Part shown: positions 39,792 through 48,865 of the stretch, piece by piece
How positions within the stretch are numbered: position 1 is the first letter of the stretch
How the letters are laid out: every line of letters begins with the position of its first letter
Origin: Terriglobia bacterium
Lineage (GTDB): Bacteria > Acidobacteriota > Terriglobia > Terriglobales > Acidobacteriaceae
Assembly (NCBI GenBank): GCA_020073465.1
Contig: JAIQFC010000028.1
Coordinates: forward strand, 1 to 64,000
Direction of reading: 5' to 3'
DNA length: 64,000 nucleotides
Translations under genes and position numbers: made by a program
Notes under the pieces: generated by a model
The model's input: the letters and a program-made list of their open reading frames with translations, nothing else
What the model was told of the DNA's origin: nothing
Database searches by the model: none

Positions 39792-40271
39792 TTGACAGTG
39801 CTCACTGACGTGGCAGTTAATCCGGAAGCGCCCATCGCGCCGAAAAAGCTCAGCCTGTTGCCCCTGCTGACCGTCTTGTTCCTCCTTTCATATGGGCTCA
39901 TGACGCTGCTCATCGTAGAGCAGGGTGCAACCATCGAGTCCCAGCGCGGCTTGATCAAGGAAATGCTGCACGACAGCGTGGAACTGTCGGCGATGAAAGG
40001 CAAAGCTATCCAGGATAAGTACCTGGCGGACTCGCAACACCGTGCCCGGACCCAGGCACAAGCTCCCTTGACCCAAGCTCCGTCAACCCAGGCTCCTTCG
40101 ACCCAAACTCCGTCTACCCAGATGCCCATGACCGAGGCCCCGTCTACCCAGGTGGCGCCTAGTCACAATGCCCGGAACGAAGCGGGCAAAGTGCAGAAGC
40201 CGAGGTTCCAGGCGCCGGCGCGCCCGGCCTCCGATCTGGCCGACGAACGCCGCGCCGTGAGTACGATCTAA
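39792..40271 (+). CDS. Single-pass membrane protein with Pro/Thr/Gln repeats
   Basis: About 159 residues from TTG 39792; a GTG at 39798 is also possible. One membrane helix (LLPLLTVLFLLSYGLMTLLIV, residues about 20-41), a short helical region, then a low-complexity block of near-identical units (APSTQ / TPSTQ / MPMTEAPSTQ) encoded by a degenerate 15-18 bp repeat, and a basic tail. No known domain. Repeat units of this type can vary in number between strains. Confidence 0.6.
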   Translation: MTVLTDVAVNPEAPIAPKKLSLLPLLTVLFLLSYGLMTLLIVEQGATIESQRGLIKEMLHDSVELSAMKGKAIQDKYLADSQHRARTQAQAPLTQAPSTQAPSTQTPSTQMPMTEAPSTQVAPSHNARNEAGKVQKPRFQAPARPASDLADERRAVSTI

Positions 40272-40355
40272 GCACTCCGTTCTGTGTTCCGTGGATGTTT
40301 GATTTGTAGTTCTGCTCGAGCAAGAGAAGTACTCGAAGAAGTACCGCAAAAATCA

Positions 40356-40604
40356 ATGAAGGCCCTGACCCTAGCCTTGTTGTTGAGCCTGCCTACTCTC
40401 CAGCTGTTGCCACAGAAACCTGTGCGCCAGCCCACCGGACACATTACCCGGCATTCCAAGGGCGGTCGCTGGTATTTCGCCGCCAGCGGCCACGCTGTCT
40501 ACTGCTATGGTCCCGTGATGACCGTCCCGCGCGCCAATGGCGACCTGCAAAAAGTCGCTACCTTCTGCCGCGATGGCAGCGCCATCGTGCCGCTGAAGGA
40601 CTGA
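40356..40604 (+). CDS. Small secreted hypothetical protein
   Basis: 82 residues from ATG 40356, with a signal-like N-terminus (MKALTLALLLSLPTLQLLPQ) and a short mature part containing two Cys (VYCYGPVM and ATFCRDGSA) that could form a disulfide. Function unknown. A longer in-frame reading from 40284 has no leader-like N-terminus. Confidence 0.6.
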   Translation: MKALTLALLLSLPTLQLLPQKPVRQPTGHITRHSKGGRWYFAASGHAVYCYGPVMTVPRANGDLQKVATFCRDGSAIVPLKD

Positions 40605-40710
40605 CGCAGCCCACGATGTCGTGAGCCAACTGTACTGAATACCTCGAACGGCTTCTAACTTTGCCGGCTTTCAACCCAGTCGAGGGAGGGTTCTGTACAC
40701 TGAAGAAGCC

Positions 40711-41664
40711 ATGCCGGAGCTACCTGAGGTCGAGACCATTGCCCGCGGCCTCGCCAAGCGAGTCACAGGCGACTTGGTTGAGTCCGTTTGGCTCGGGCAA
40801 AAGCCGGAGCCTCTGAAATCTCCCGCGGCCGAGATCGCCGCCACCCTGGAGCAGAGCCGGATCGCAACAGTCCGCCGCGTCGGCAAGCACATCGTTTTCG
40901 ATCTGGAGCGAAGTGCTGGTCGTGTGGGGCGGACACTCCTGTCCGCCAAAGGCAAGCAGACCAAACCGGCGCGTCCGGGATCAAGAGTAAAGCGCTCCCT
41001 CGATTCATCAACGATGCACGCAGAGGCGGACAAGAGTGTCCGCCCCACACATGCCGTTCCCACCAACGCTCAATGGATCGTCCACCTCGGCATGACCGGC
41101 AGCCTGCGCATCTGCGAATCGCGGGACGAAGTGCTCAAGCACACGCACGCGATCCTGAAACTGGCCTCGGGAAGGGAATTGAGATTCATCGATCCCCGCC
41201 GCTTCGGCCGCCTGAGCGTCGCGAAGGCTGGAGACTTTGACGCCGGTGGATACGAGCCCCTGGAAGTTGAACTCGACCGCTTCACCGCCCTGTTCCGCGG
41301 ACGGAAGACTCCCATCAAGAGCGCCCTGCTCAACCAGAAACTGCTTCGCGGCGTCGGCAACATCTATGCAGATGAATCCCTGTTTCGTGCCGGCATTCGT
41401 CCGCGAAGGCGGGCGTCGTCGATCTCCCACGAACAGTTGCAGAAACTGTTTCTGTCGGTGAAAGAAGTTCTTCGGGAAGCGATCGCGCTCGGTGGTTCGT
41501 CCGTTTCCGACTACGTGGACGCCGATGGTGAAGAAGGTTTCTTCCAGCTAGAACACCGCGTCTACGGCCGCGAAGGCGAGCCCTGCCTCGTCTGCAAGTC
41601 GCCGGTCAAGAGGATTGTCATCGCCGGACGCAGCAGTCACTACTGCCCCAAGTGCCAGAAGTAA
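40711..41664 (+). CDS. mutM: Formamidopyrimidine-DNA glycosylase with an in-frame repeat insertion
   Basis: 317 residues versus about 270 for typical Fpg. Catalytic N-terminus PELPEVETIARGL (Pro2, Glu3), beta-strand HLGMTGSLRI, DPRRFGRLSV, helix-two-turn-helix KSALLNQKLLRGVGNIYADE, and the C-terminal zinc finger CLVCKSPVKRIVIAGRSSHY...CPKC are all intact. Residues about 71-113 (GRVGRTLLSAKG ... SVRPTHA) have no counterpart in the family and correspond exactly to a 129 bp palindromic repeat. The enzyme excises 8-oxoguanine. The insertion lies just before HLGMTG and is probably extruded as a surface loop. Confidence 0.95.
   Translation: MPELPEVETIARGLAKRVTGDLVESVWLGQKPEPLKSPAAEIAATLEQSRIATVRRVGKHIVFDLERSAGRVGRTLLSAKGKQTKPARPGSRVKRSLDSSTMHAEADKSVRPTHAVPTNAQWIVHLGMTGSLRICESRDEVLKHTHAILKLASGRELRFIDPRRFGRLSVAKAGDFDAGGYEPLEVELDRFTALFRGRKTPIKSALLNQKLLRGVGNIYADESLFRAGIRPRRRASSISHEQLQKLFLSVKEVLREAIALGGSSVSDYVDADGEEGFFQLEHRVYGREGEPCLVCKSPVKRIVIAGRSSHYCPKCQK
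40922..41050. repeat. 129 bp palindromic repeat inserted in frame within mutM
   Basis: Inverted ends of 26 bp (GTGTGGGGCGGACACTCCTG at 40922 and its complement ending at 41050) differ at one position. The length is exactly 43 codons and is open in the mutM frame. Similar translated repeats (GRTLLSA ... KSVRPT) are known in acidobacterial proteins. Confidence 0.85.
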
Positions 41665-41791
41665 TGCCATTGTTGATTCTTGATTTTTGATTGTTGATTA
41701 ATCCCTTGAACCAGAGCTTTGAATCAACCATCAACAATCAAGACACCAACAATGCGAAATCCACCCCTGCCTTCTGCTAATCTCTTATCCC
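41665..41791. repeat. TTGATT-type repeats between mutM and the ROK gene
   Basis: TTGATTCTTGATTTTTGATTG followed downstream by AATCAACCATCAACAATCAAG give imperfect inverted arms made of short TTGATT/AATCAA units. It may form a stem in RNA and act as a terminator for mutM, but looks like one of the short-unit repeats scattered in this genome. Confidence 0.5.
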
Positions 41792-42820
41792 ATGCCTGAC
41801 TTTTCCATCGGAGTCGATCTCGGCGGCACCAACCTTCGTATCGCCGCCGTCAGCGCCGACGCGCAGCTTCTCGAGAAAGTTACCCTCGGCACCAAGGTTG
41901 CTCTCGGACGCGATCACGTCATCAACGAGATGTGCGAAGCCATCCAGCGCCTCTCCGCCAAATATCGCGACGGAGGATCGTTTCTCGGCGCCGGCATCGG
42001 CGTCCCCGGCATCATCGACATGGAAACCGGCACCATGCGCAAGTCCGCCAACCTGCCAGGCTGGTCTGACTATCCTGTTCAGGCGGAGATCGAGCGGCGG
42101 CTCGGAGTGCGCGTCATCATCGAGAACGACGCCAACGTCGCAGCCCTCGGCGAAAAATGGCTGGGTGCGGCGCGCGACGTGCTCAACATGGCGATGATCA
42201 CGCTCGGCACCGGCATCGGCGGCGGCATCATCCTCAACGGAAAGATCTGGCATGGCATGAATGGCATGTCCGGCGAGTACGGACACAATCCCCTCGAGTT
42301 CGAGGGACTCCCTTGCGGCTGCGGCAGCCGTGGGTGCGCCGAACAGTACGCATCCGCCAGCGCCGTGGTCCGCATGGCGCGAGAAGCTATTGCCTCTGGG
42401 AAATCTCCCGCTCTCGCGAAGGCGGCGAGTTCCGATCCTGAGTTCGGTGCCAAGTCTGTGTACAACCTTGCGCTGCAGGGCGACGAGGAAGCTCGCCGCA
42501 TTTTCCGCCGCTTTGGCAAAGCGCTGGGAATGATGCTCGCCGGCCTGATCAATACTCTCAACCTTGAGATGTACGTGATCGGAGGAGGCGTCTGCAGTGC
42601 GTGGGACGCCTTTGCCCCCACCATGTTCGAAGAGTTGCGCGAGCGCTCTCTGGTCTACGCCGCTACCGCCCCCGACGATCCCGTGGCGATTGGTAAGGAG
42701 GAAGGCGCAGCGGCCCAGGTCGTTGCCCGCACGCGCCGCAAGTCGATCATTACCCGCGCTCTGCTGGGAAGCGACGCCGGATTGTACGGCGCGGCAAGAA
42801 TTCCACTGATGGGGAGTTGA
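41792..42820 (+). CDS. ROK-family sugar kinase (glucokinase-like)
   Basis: 342 residues. N-terminal ATP motif GVDLGGTNLRIAAV; GVPGIIDMETG; the substrate segment NDANVAALGEKWLGAA with catalytic Asp; TLGTGIGGGIILNGKI; and the ROK zinc-binding CGCGSRGCAEQYASA. This combination is the ROK family, most likely ATP-dependent glucokinase, though related N-acyl sugar kinases share it. No HTH domain, so it is an enzyme rather than a repressor. Confidence 0.93.
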   Translation: MPDFSIGVDLGGTNLRIAAVSADAQLLEKVTLGTKVALGRDHVINEMCEAIQRLSAKYRDGGSFLGAGIGVPGIIDMETGTMRKSANLPGWSDYPVQAEIERRLGVRVIIENDANVAALGEKWLGAARDVLNMAMITLGTGIGGGIILNGKIWHGMNGMSGEYGHNPLEFEGLPCGCGSRGCAEQYASASAVVRMAREAIASGKSPALAKAASSDPEFGAKSVYNLALQGDEEARRIFRRFGKALGMMLAGLINTLNLEMYVIGGGVCSAWDAFAPTMFEELRERSLVYAATAPDDPVAIGKEEGAAAQVVARTRRKSIITRALLGSDAGLYGAARIPLMGS

Positions 42821-42856
42821 CCTCAGACCCTCGACCTAAGACCTCGAGCCCAAGAC
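42821..42856. repeat. Heptamer-like direct repeats between ROK gene and hisC
   Basis: Imperfect units of (C)CTAAGAC / CTCGAGC recur (AGACCTCGAGCCCAAGACCTAAGACCT). It is short, non-coding and between convergent genes; a simple-sequence repeat like the one at 26800. Confidence 0.5.
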
Positions 42857-43996
42857 CTAAGACCTAAACACCGAGACCGACGACTTGCGTCCCGCAACCT
42901 TCCGCGCTGCATTGAGCAAGAATTGGTTCTGCTCCGGAGTCCCGATGCTGACCCGGATACAGTTCGGCGCGCCCCACGCCCGCAGCGGCCGCACGCTGAC
43001 CCCTTCATTCAGCAGGCGCTCAGCAAAGCTGGCCGCGTCCTCGGCAACGTCGCAATAGAGGAAGTTGGCAAAAGTCGGCACGACACGGTAGCCGAGAGCC
43101 GACAATCCGTTGGCAAGTACCTCTGCCTGTGCCGTGTTGCTGGCCACCACGCGGTCAATGTAGTTTCGGTCATCAAGCGCGGCAGTGGCTGCACTCTGCG
43201 CCACCGATGCCACGGAAAACGTGTTCCGCATGCGCGCGCAATACGTCAGCAACTCCGCCGGGCCCAGGCCATATCCCACGCGTAGCCCCGCAAGTCCATG
43301 AACCTTGGAGAACGTCCGCAGGACCACGACGCTCGCCCCCCGCTGAACGTACTCCAGAGAACTTGGATGCGCCACCTTGCGCGAAGCCGCGAGATGCTTC
43401 GCGAACTCGTAATACGCCTCATCGAGTACCACAACCACGTGCCCGGGCACTCGCGAAAGAAACTTGTCCACCGCATTCGTGTCCAACATCGTGCCTGTGG
43501 GATTGTCGGGATTCGCCAGAAAGACCAGGCGCGTGTTCCCATCGATTGCCCCGAGGATCGCCTCCAGATCGAAGGCGTCATCCCGCATGGGAGTCTCAAT
43601 CAACTGCGCCCCGGTTGCATGCACCGCCATCGAATACACGATGAAGGAACGCTCGCTCGTCACGGCATTGAGCCCCGGAACCAGCAGCGTGGTGCAGAGA
43701 AGACTCAGCAGAGCGGTTGAGCCTGCGGTTACGAGCACCTGCTCGGGGGCTAAATCGTGCTGCGTGGCCAGTTTGCGGCGCAGTTCGATGCAGTCGTCGT
43801 CAGGATAGGCGTGCACAGTTGTCAGGGCTGCGCGCATGGCCTCGATCGCACGAGGCGATGGGCCAAAGGGATTTTCGTTCGAGTCAAGCCGGATCAGCCG
43901 TGGCTGGAATTCCCTGGCCCGCTGTTTCGGTGGATTCGGGCTGTAGCCGCCCATTTCGCGGGCCGGCTTCGACACCAGATCAAAAAAACGGCTCAT
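42857..43996 (-). CDS. hisC: Histidinol-phosphate aminotransferase
   Basis: 379 residues. Fold-type I PLP enzyme: LDSNENPFGPSPRAIEAMRA at the N-terminus, TAGSTALLSLLCTTLL, NPDNPTGTMLD, DEAYYEFA, and the PLP-binding Lys in LRTFSKVHGLAGLRVGYG. These are the HisC-type motifs of the family that makes histidinol phosphate. Substrate specificity against aromatic substrates cannot be excluded. Confidence 0.9.
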   Translation of the reverse strand: MSRFFDLVSKPAREMGGYSPNPPKQRAREFQPRLIRLDSNENPFGPSPRAIEAMRAALTTVHAYPDDDCIELRRKLATQHDLAPEQVLVTAGSTALLSLLCTTLLVPGLNAVTSERSFIVYSMAVHATGAQLIETPMRDDAFDLEAILGAIDGNTRLVFLANPDNPTGTMLDTNAVDKFLSRVPGHVVVVLDEAYYEFAKHLAASRKVAHPSSLEYVQRGASVVVLRTFSKVHGLAGLRVGYGLGPAELLTYCARMRNTFSVASVAQSAATAALDDRNYIDRVVASNTAQAEVLANGLSALGYRVVPTFANFLYCDVAEDAASFAERLLNEGVSVRPLRAWGAPNCIRVSIGTPEQNQFLLNAARKVAGRKSSVSVFRS

Positions 43997-44032
43997 GTGC
44001 CAGCCATCATGCCACGGAACGATTTCGAGTTT

Positions 44033-44770
44033 CTATCCAATTTTGCTGGCGCTTTTCAGACGATCGATTTCCTGCAGCGTCAGGGCGCGGAACTTTCCGG
44101 GCGGCACATCCAGTGCAAGCGGACCGTAACGTACCCGCTTGATCTTTTCCACATGATGACCGACTGCCTCAAACATCCGGCGAATCTGGCGGTTGCGTCC
44201 TTCGATGAGCGTTATCTCGTACCACGGGTTCGCCGCCTCTTTCACGATTCGCACTTTCGCGGGTCCGGTCTTCACCCGTTTTCCGTCGTCGGTGGCGATG
44301 GAAACTCCTGCGCGCAGTTTCGCGATGGCATCGTCGTTCGGAGTTCCCGCCACTTTGACAACATAGGTCTTAACAACGTGCGACGCGGCTTTCATCAGCC
44401 GGTGCGCCAGTTCGCCGTCATTGGTCATGAGCAGCAACCCTTCGCTGGCATAGTCGAGCCGGCCCACAGGATAGACGCGCCCCTTCACGCCGCGCATCAG
44501 GTCCATCACCGTTGGGCGCTTTTCCGGATCGCTCATGGTCGTGACGTACCCTTTGGGCTTGTTCAGCAGCAGGTAGACGTGCCGCTGCGCTCCGTGAAGA
44601 AGCTTTCCGTTGACGCGGATGTGATCGGTCTCTGGATCGGCCTTGCTTCCCAGTTCACTGACGACTTGCCCGTTCACCTGCACATGCCCGGACGAGATGA
44701 GTTTCTCGGCCATGCGCCGCGAGGCCACTCCAGCGGCAGCGATGATTTTTTGCAGACGTTCAGCAGGCAT
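44033..44770 (-). CDS. rluB: 23S rRNA pseudouridine synthase, RluB-like
   Basis: 245 residues from ATG 44770. N-terminal S4 RNA-binding domain (AERLQKIIAAAGVASRRMAE) and the RsuA/RluB catalytic motif GRLDYASEGLLLMTNDGELA with the nucleophilic Asp. The order trpS-scpA-scpB-rluB on the same strand is common in bacteria. The gap to scpB is filled with a palindromic repeat. Confidence 0.9.
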   Translation of the reverse strand: MPAERLQKIIAAAGVASRRMAEKLISSGHVQVNGQVVSELGSKADPETDHIRVNGKLLHGAQRHVYLLLNKPKGYVTTMSDPEKRPTVMDLMRGVKGRVYPVGRLDYASEGLLLMTNDGELAHRLMKAASHVVKTYVVKVAGTPNDDAIAKLRAGVSIATDDGKRVKTGPAKVRIVKEAANPWYEITLIEGRNRQIRRMFEAVGHHVEKIKRVRYGPLALDVPPGKFRALTLQEIDRLKSASKIG

Positions 44771-44779
44771 GATGATGAA

Positions 44780-44910
44780 ACTCGGGTGATGAAATTGCGC
44801 AGTACAGAGCTCCAGTCCCGAAGGGACGGTATTCATTAGCCCGGCACGTAAGTGCCGGGGACGTGGATTGATTGGGAACAAAGTCCCTTCAGGGACGGCA
44901 CAACCCCAGC
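44780..44910. repeat. Acidobacterial palindromic repeat between rluB and scpB
   Basis: A run of small palindromes: TCCCGAAGGGACGG, CCCGGCACGTAAGTGCCGGG, and GTCCCTTCAGGGACGGCAC. It is similar in style to those at 53208-53475 and 56960-57035. It is outside the start of rluB. Confidence 0.6.
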
Positions 44911-44942
44911 CGGCGAGCACTCCCGAACGCAGGCAAGACGGG

Positions 44943-45653
44943 TCAACCGACTTTCTCCTCTGGAGCAACGTCGGCTTCGCGGGCGGGCTCTAATTCTCTT
45001 GCTGATGCCTCTCCGCTTTCCATTTGTGAGCCTGCATCGGACGTTGATAGGACCGCCGCCGCACTCTCCGCGGGAACCAGTTCTTCCTGGAAAGATTCCG
45101 CGACCAGCTTCTCGAACTCCTCCATGCTGGGCAGTTCGTTCACGTCTTTCAGCCCAAAGCGCATCAGGAATTCCTTGGTCGTCTTGTACAGGATCGGCCG
45201 CCCGATTACCTGCTTGCGCCCCGCCGTTGTAATCAGTTTGCGGTCGAGCAAGGTTCCAATCACTCCGCCCGAATCGACGCCGCGAATATCGTTGATCTCC
45301 GGCACCGTAGCCGGCTGCTTGTATGCGATGACGGCCAGCGTTTCCAGCGCGGGCAGAGAAAGCCGCACCGGAGGCTTGAGACTCTTGGCGAAGGCCCGCA
45401 CGACCTCGTGCTGCTCCGGCTTGGTAGACATGCGATATCCGCCCGCAACCTGGCGGATTTCGATGCCGTGATCGGGCCCGCCATATTCTCCCGCCAGTTC
45501 TTCCAGGCAGGAGCGCACGCGCGACTTGACCTCAGCGTCGTCCGCCGCGCCCGTAGCGACGACGGAGTCCTTGACGAGCTGGATCATCTGCTCCAGCGTG
45601 ATCGGCGTCTCCGCCGCGTAAACGATGGCTTCGAGTTGAGCTTTTAAAGACAT
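44943..45653 (-). CDS. scpB: Segregation and condensation protein B
   Basis: 236 residues. Winged-helix kleisin partner: KAQLEAIVYAAETPITLEQM at the N-terminus, LSLPALETLAVIAYKQPATV in the middle and TKEFLMRFGLKDVNELPS near the end are the family hallmarks. With ScpA and SMC it forms bacterial condensin. It is followed by an unstructured C-terminal tail of about 50 residues. Confidence 0.93.
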   Translation of the reverse strand: MSLKAQLEAIVYAAETPITLEQMIQLVKDSVVATGAADDAEVKSRVRSCLEELAGEYGGPDHGIEIRQVAGGYRMSTKPEQHEVVRAFAKSLKPPVRLSLPALETLAVIAYKQPATVPEINDIRGVDSGGVIGTLLDRKLITTAGRKQVIGRPILYKTTKEFLMRFGLKDVNELPSMEEFEKLVAESFQEELVPAESAAAVLSTSDAGSQMESGEASARELEPAREADVAPEEKVG

Positions 45654-45657
45654 AGTG

Positions 45658-45736
45658 TCTAGTGTTCAGTGGCCAGTGGTCAGCAACCCCGGTGGCGGTG
45701 AAACTGGCCACTGATCACTGGCCACTGCCCACTGGT
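45658..45736. repeat. CAGTGGCCA-type repeat between scpB and scpA
   Basis: Short units CAGTGGCCAGTGG, CTGGCCACTGATCACTGGCCA and CACTGCCCACTGG fill the gap and form imperfect inverted repeats. Non-coding. Confidence 0.6.
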
Positions 45737-45739
45737 TTC

Positions 45740-46636
45740 TCATCTCCAGTCGTCGCGCACAGCCGCCTGCTCATTCATGATCTCATCGAAGTGCGTGTGC
45801 TTGCGGACGGCAATCTCGCCAAACAGCCGTTCCTGTCGTAACTGGATCGCCTGCAGCCGCACCATTTCGAGCAGCGCCAGAAACATGCAGACCAGCGCCT
45901 GCCGCGACGCAACCCGCATCAGCAGCTGTTTCAGCCGGATGGGCCGGTCTTCCAGCGACAGCCGCCGCCGCAGGTAATCGATCATCTGGCCCACAGTGAC
46001 CGTTTCCTCGTCAACATTCAGCACCGGACGCGTGCGCACCCGCTCCAGCACCTGCTGGAAGGTCTTGACCAGGTCAATCACGTCCGCGGCAATTTCCGGC
46101 TCGGCGCCTTCTGCGTCGATGAATTCTTTCAGCGCGGGATTCGACAGCACTGCATCTTCAATCTGCTGCTTCTGCAAAAGCATTTGCGCCGCCGATTTGA
46201 ACTTCTCGTGCTCGAGCAGGCGATTCACCAGCTCTGTCCGCGGATCTTCCTGCTCCTCCGCTGGCGCATCCGGATCCCGCGGTAACAGCATCTTCGACTT
46301 GATGTGGATCAGCACCGCCGCCATGTAGATGAAGTCCGCCGCCACATTCACATCCAGCTCGCGAATCTTCTCCACGTAGGCAAGGTATTGCGCCGTGATG
46401 CGGGCAATCGGAATGTCGTAAATGTCGATATCCTGCTTGCGGATCAGGTCCAGCAGCAGATCAAGCGGCCCTTCGTAAACGTCCCCGACTGAGACCGCAA
46501 AAGGAGAATCGCTCTCTTCTTTATTCGGCGATTCTCTGGCCGGCCTAGGGGAATGCGCGGAATTCACCACGAGCGCTGGCGAGATCGGCTCTCGCGCCGC
46601 GTCCATGCTCGAAACGAATTTAGCTTCTTCACTCAT
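45740..46636 (-). CDS. scpA: Segregation and condensation protein A (kleisin)
   Basis: 298 residues from ATG 46636; the start is uncertain because the upstream DNA is a repeat and no clear ribosome binding site is seen (ATG 46606 is an alternative). The family core is clear: VYEGPLDLLLDLIRKQDIDI, DFIYMAAVLIHIKSKMLLPR, and a C-terminal winged helix. An N-terminal extension of about 50 residues is not conserved. Condensin component with ScpB. Confidence 0.92.
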   Translation of the reverse strand: MSEEAKFVSSMDAAREPISPALVVNSAHSPRPARESPNKEESDSPFAVSVGDVYEGPLDLLLDLIRKQDIDIYDIPIARITAQYLAYVEKIRELDVNVAADFIYMAAVLIHIKSKMLLPRDPDAPAEEQEDPRTELVNRLLEHEKFKSAAQMLLQKQQIEDAVLSNPALKEFIDAEGAEPEIAADVIDLVKTFQQVLERVRTRPVLNVDEETVTVGQMIDYLRRRLSLEDRPIRLKQLLMRVASRQALVCMFLALLEMVRLQAIQLRQERLFGEIAVRKHTHFDEIMNEQAAVRDDWR

Positions 46637-46700
46637 CGTTAAAATAGCGCTTGTCATCCTGAGCGAAGCGAAGGACCTATGCAATCTCTTTTCGCCAAAC

Positions 46701-47816
46701 TTACTTCGCCTCGCTTGCCTTCGGCACCTCATACCCCAACGACATGCCCATCACTTCCCGCACATCGTCCATGGTCTCGCCCGCCGCCTTGCGCGCCCGC
46801 TCCGTGCCTGCTTCCAGAATATCCCAGGCGAGCCTCGGATTCTCCTCATATTTCTTGCGCTTCTCCTGCATGGGGTTCAGCAGCTGAACCAGCCCATCGG
46901 CAGCCCATCCCTTGCACTCGATGCACCCGATTCCTGCCGAACGGCACCCCACGTTGACCTTTTCCATGGTCGCCCGATCGCTGAAAATCTTGTGCAGATC
47001 ACCCACTGGGCAAACGTCCGGATTACCCCGATCAGAGCGCCGCACTCGGGCCGGATCTGTCACCATCGTTTTCAATTTCTGCCGCACCACCGGCTCGGGA
47101 TCGGTCAACAGGATGGTGTTGCCGTATGACTTCGACATCTTACGGCCGTCAGTTCCAGGCAGCTTTGGCGCAGGAGTGAGCAACGATTGTGGCTCAGGGA
47201 ACACGGAAAAACGGCGGAGCCTCTCCTCGTCCGTCTCTGGACCCTCAGTCCCGGGTTGTGGGATACCCATCCCCGCGCTATGGCGCGGATAGAACAGGTT
47301 GAACCTCCGCGCAATCTCCCGCGTCAGTTCGACGTGCGCGACCTGATCTTCCCCCACCGGCACCACGTCCGCTCTGTAGATCAGGATGTCTGCCGCTTGC
47401 AGCACCGGATACCCCAGAAAGCCGTAGGTCCCCAGGTCTTTGTCCTTGATGTTGTCGCGCTGCTCCTTGTACGTCGGCACGCGCTCCAGCCAGCCCAGCG
47501 GCGTAACCATCGAAAACAGCAGGTGCAGCTCCGCGTGCGCCGGGACATGCGACTGGATGAAGATCACCGACTTCTCCGGATCGAGGCCCGCCGCCAGCCA
47601 GTCGAGCACAACCTCCAGCGAATTCTCCTTCACGCGCGTCGTGTCGGCATAGTCCGTGGTGAGCGCGTGCCAGTCGGCAACTTCGAAGAAGCACTTATAC
47701 TCGTCCTGCATGCGCACCCAGTTTGCGAGCGCGCCCACGTAGTTACCCAGGTGCAGCTTTCCGGTCGGACGCATACCGCTCAGCACGCGCTTACGGGGTT
47801 TGGTAGAAGAGGTCAT
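46701..47816 (-). CDS. trpS: Tryptophanyl-tRNA synthetase
   Basis: 371 residues. Class I signature PTGKLHLGNYVGAL (HIGH-like HLGN) near the N-terminus and KMSKS in DGRKMSKSYGN. Compared with many bacterial enzymes it carries a longer insert between about residues 170 and 215 (GIPQPGTEGPETDEERLRRF). Located upstream of scpA on the same strand. Confidence 0.95.
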   Translation of the reverse strand: MTSSTKPRKRVLSGMRPTGKLHLGNYVGALANWVRMQDEYKCFFEVADWHALTTDYADTTRVKENSLEVVLDWLAAGLDPEKSVIFIQSHVPAHAELHLLFSMVTPLGWLERVPTYKEQRDNIKDKDLGTYGFLGYPVLQAADILIYRADVVPVGEDQVAHVELTREIARRFNLFYPRHSAGMGIPQPGTEGPETDEERLRRFSVFPEPQSLLTPAPKLPGTDGRKMSKSYGNTILLTDPEPVVRQKLKTMVTDPARVRRSDRGNPDVCPVGDLHKIFSDRATMEKVNVGCRSAGIGCIECKGWAADGLVQLLNPMQEKRKKYEENPRLAWDILEAGTERARKAAGETMDDVREVMGMSLGYEVPKASEAK

Positions 47817-47987
47817 TGCGGGTACACGATCACCTTAAACAGCGTATCCATTCTCAAATGTTCGAGTGACATGCAGGTCTGGATTCGATACTACCATGCG
47901 AAAAGGCCGCTCTGGGCGCGGAACAACACAGTGGTCTCAGCCTAAGCACCCGGTCTTCCGGCGGCACCAGTCGGCTGGCTCGTAAGA
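47817..47987. other. Intergenic stretch, nothing recognised
   Basis: 171 bp upstream of trpS and downstream of the acyltransferase, both on the minus strand. It should hold the trpS promoter. No T-box-like or attenuator structure was recognised. Confidence 0.4.
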
Positions 47988-48800
47988 CTATTTCTTCTCC
48001 AATGCTCTTTGCAATTCTTCTGGCGCGATGGATTTCACCTTGATCGGCTTGGCGGGAATTCCACCCACAATGTGGTAAGGTTCCACATTCTTCGACGCCA
48101 CTCCAACCGAGCCGACAATCCCGTGCTCCCCGACCTTCACCCCGCTTAACACCGTCGCGTGATACGTGACCCGCGCCCGTGGTCCAATCTCGGTCCTGTG
48201 ATTGTCGACGATCATGCCGTCGTTCAGATCGTGCGCGTGGGAGTAGACATTGGCATAGTCCGAGATTGAGCAACCTTCGTGAATGATGATCTCGCCCCGA
48301 TCGTCGAGCAGTACGTATTTGTGGATCGTGCAGTTGTCCTCAACCGTCAGGTTGTAGCCGAATGAGAATTCCACTCCGTGAAAGATCTTCACGTTGGTGC
48401 CGCAGTGCTTGAAGACGTGCCGGGCCAGCATGGCGCGCACCCGGTGTCCCAGCCAGTGGTTCAGCCCGGCGGGCGATCGGTCGTACATCATCCAGAACCA
48501 GATCAAGGGCTTGCGTTCCCCATACTTGACCGGGTCGGCGTCACCATAGGACTCAGGCTCGAGTGTGGCGTTGCGGGGATCGAACGAGTGCACCAGCGCC
48601 TGTTCCGCCAGCGGAGTCGAGGGCCGCGGAGCCGAGTAGGAACGCCCCAGATACAGCTGGCACAGCGTATCCCGCACGACCTTACTGCGATGTTCCGGAT
48701 CGCGATTCATGAATTCCCGGTCGAGATGGTCAATCCACTCCAGAAAACTCTTTTCCGCCGCCGGGGTCGGGTTCAGAACGCGATATTCGTATCGGGGCAT
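47988..48800 (-). CDS. Hexapeptide-repeat (LbH) acyltransferase
   Basis: 270 residues. The last 130 residues contain left-handed beta-helix repeats with bulky-hydrophobic spacing (VKIFHGVEFSFGYNLTVEDN, then HEGCSISDYANVYSHAHDLN with a likely catalytic His, and a terminal GGIPAKPIKVKSI). Similar to maltose/galactoside O-acetyltransferases. The first 120 residues are a less common extension. The acceptor is unknown. Confidence 0.85.
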   Translation of the reverse strand: MPRYEYRVLNPTPAAEKSFLEWIDHLDREFMNRDPEHRSKVVRDTLCQLYLGRSYSAPRPSTPLAEQALVHSFDPRNATLEPESYGDADPVKYGERKPLIWFWMMYDRSPAGLNHWLGHRVRAMLARHVFKHCGTNVKIFHGVEFSFGYNLTVEDNCTIHKYVLLDDRGEIIIHEGCSISDYANVYSHAHDLNDGMIVDNHRTEIGPRARVTYHATVLSGVKVGEHGIVGSVGVASKNVEPYHIVGGIPAKPIKVKSIAPEELQRALEKK

Positions 48801-48865
48801 AGTCTTCTCAATTGCTTCAGCGCAGGAAATAAACTACCACATGGGCGACCCCAAATCCCTGCGTT

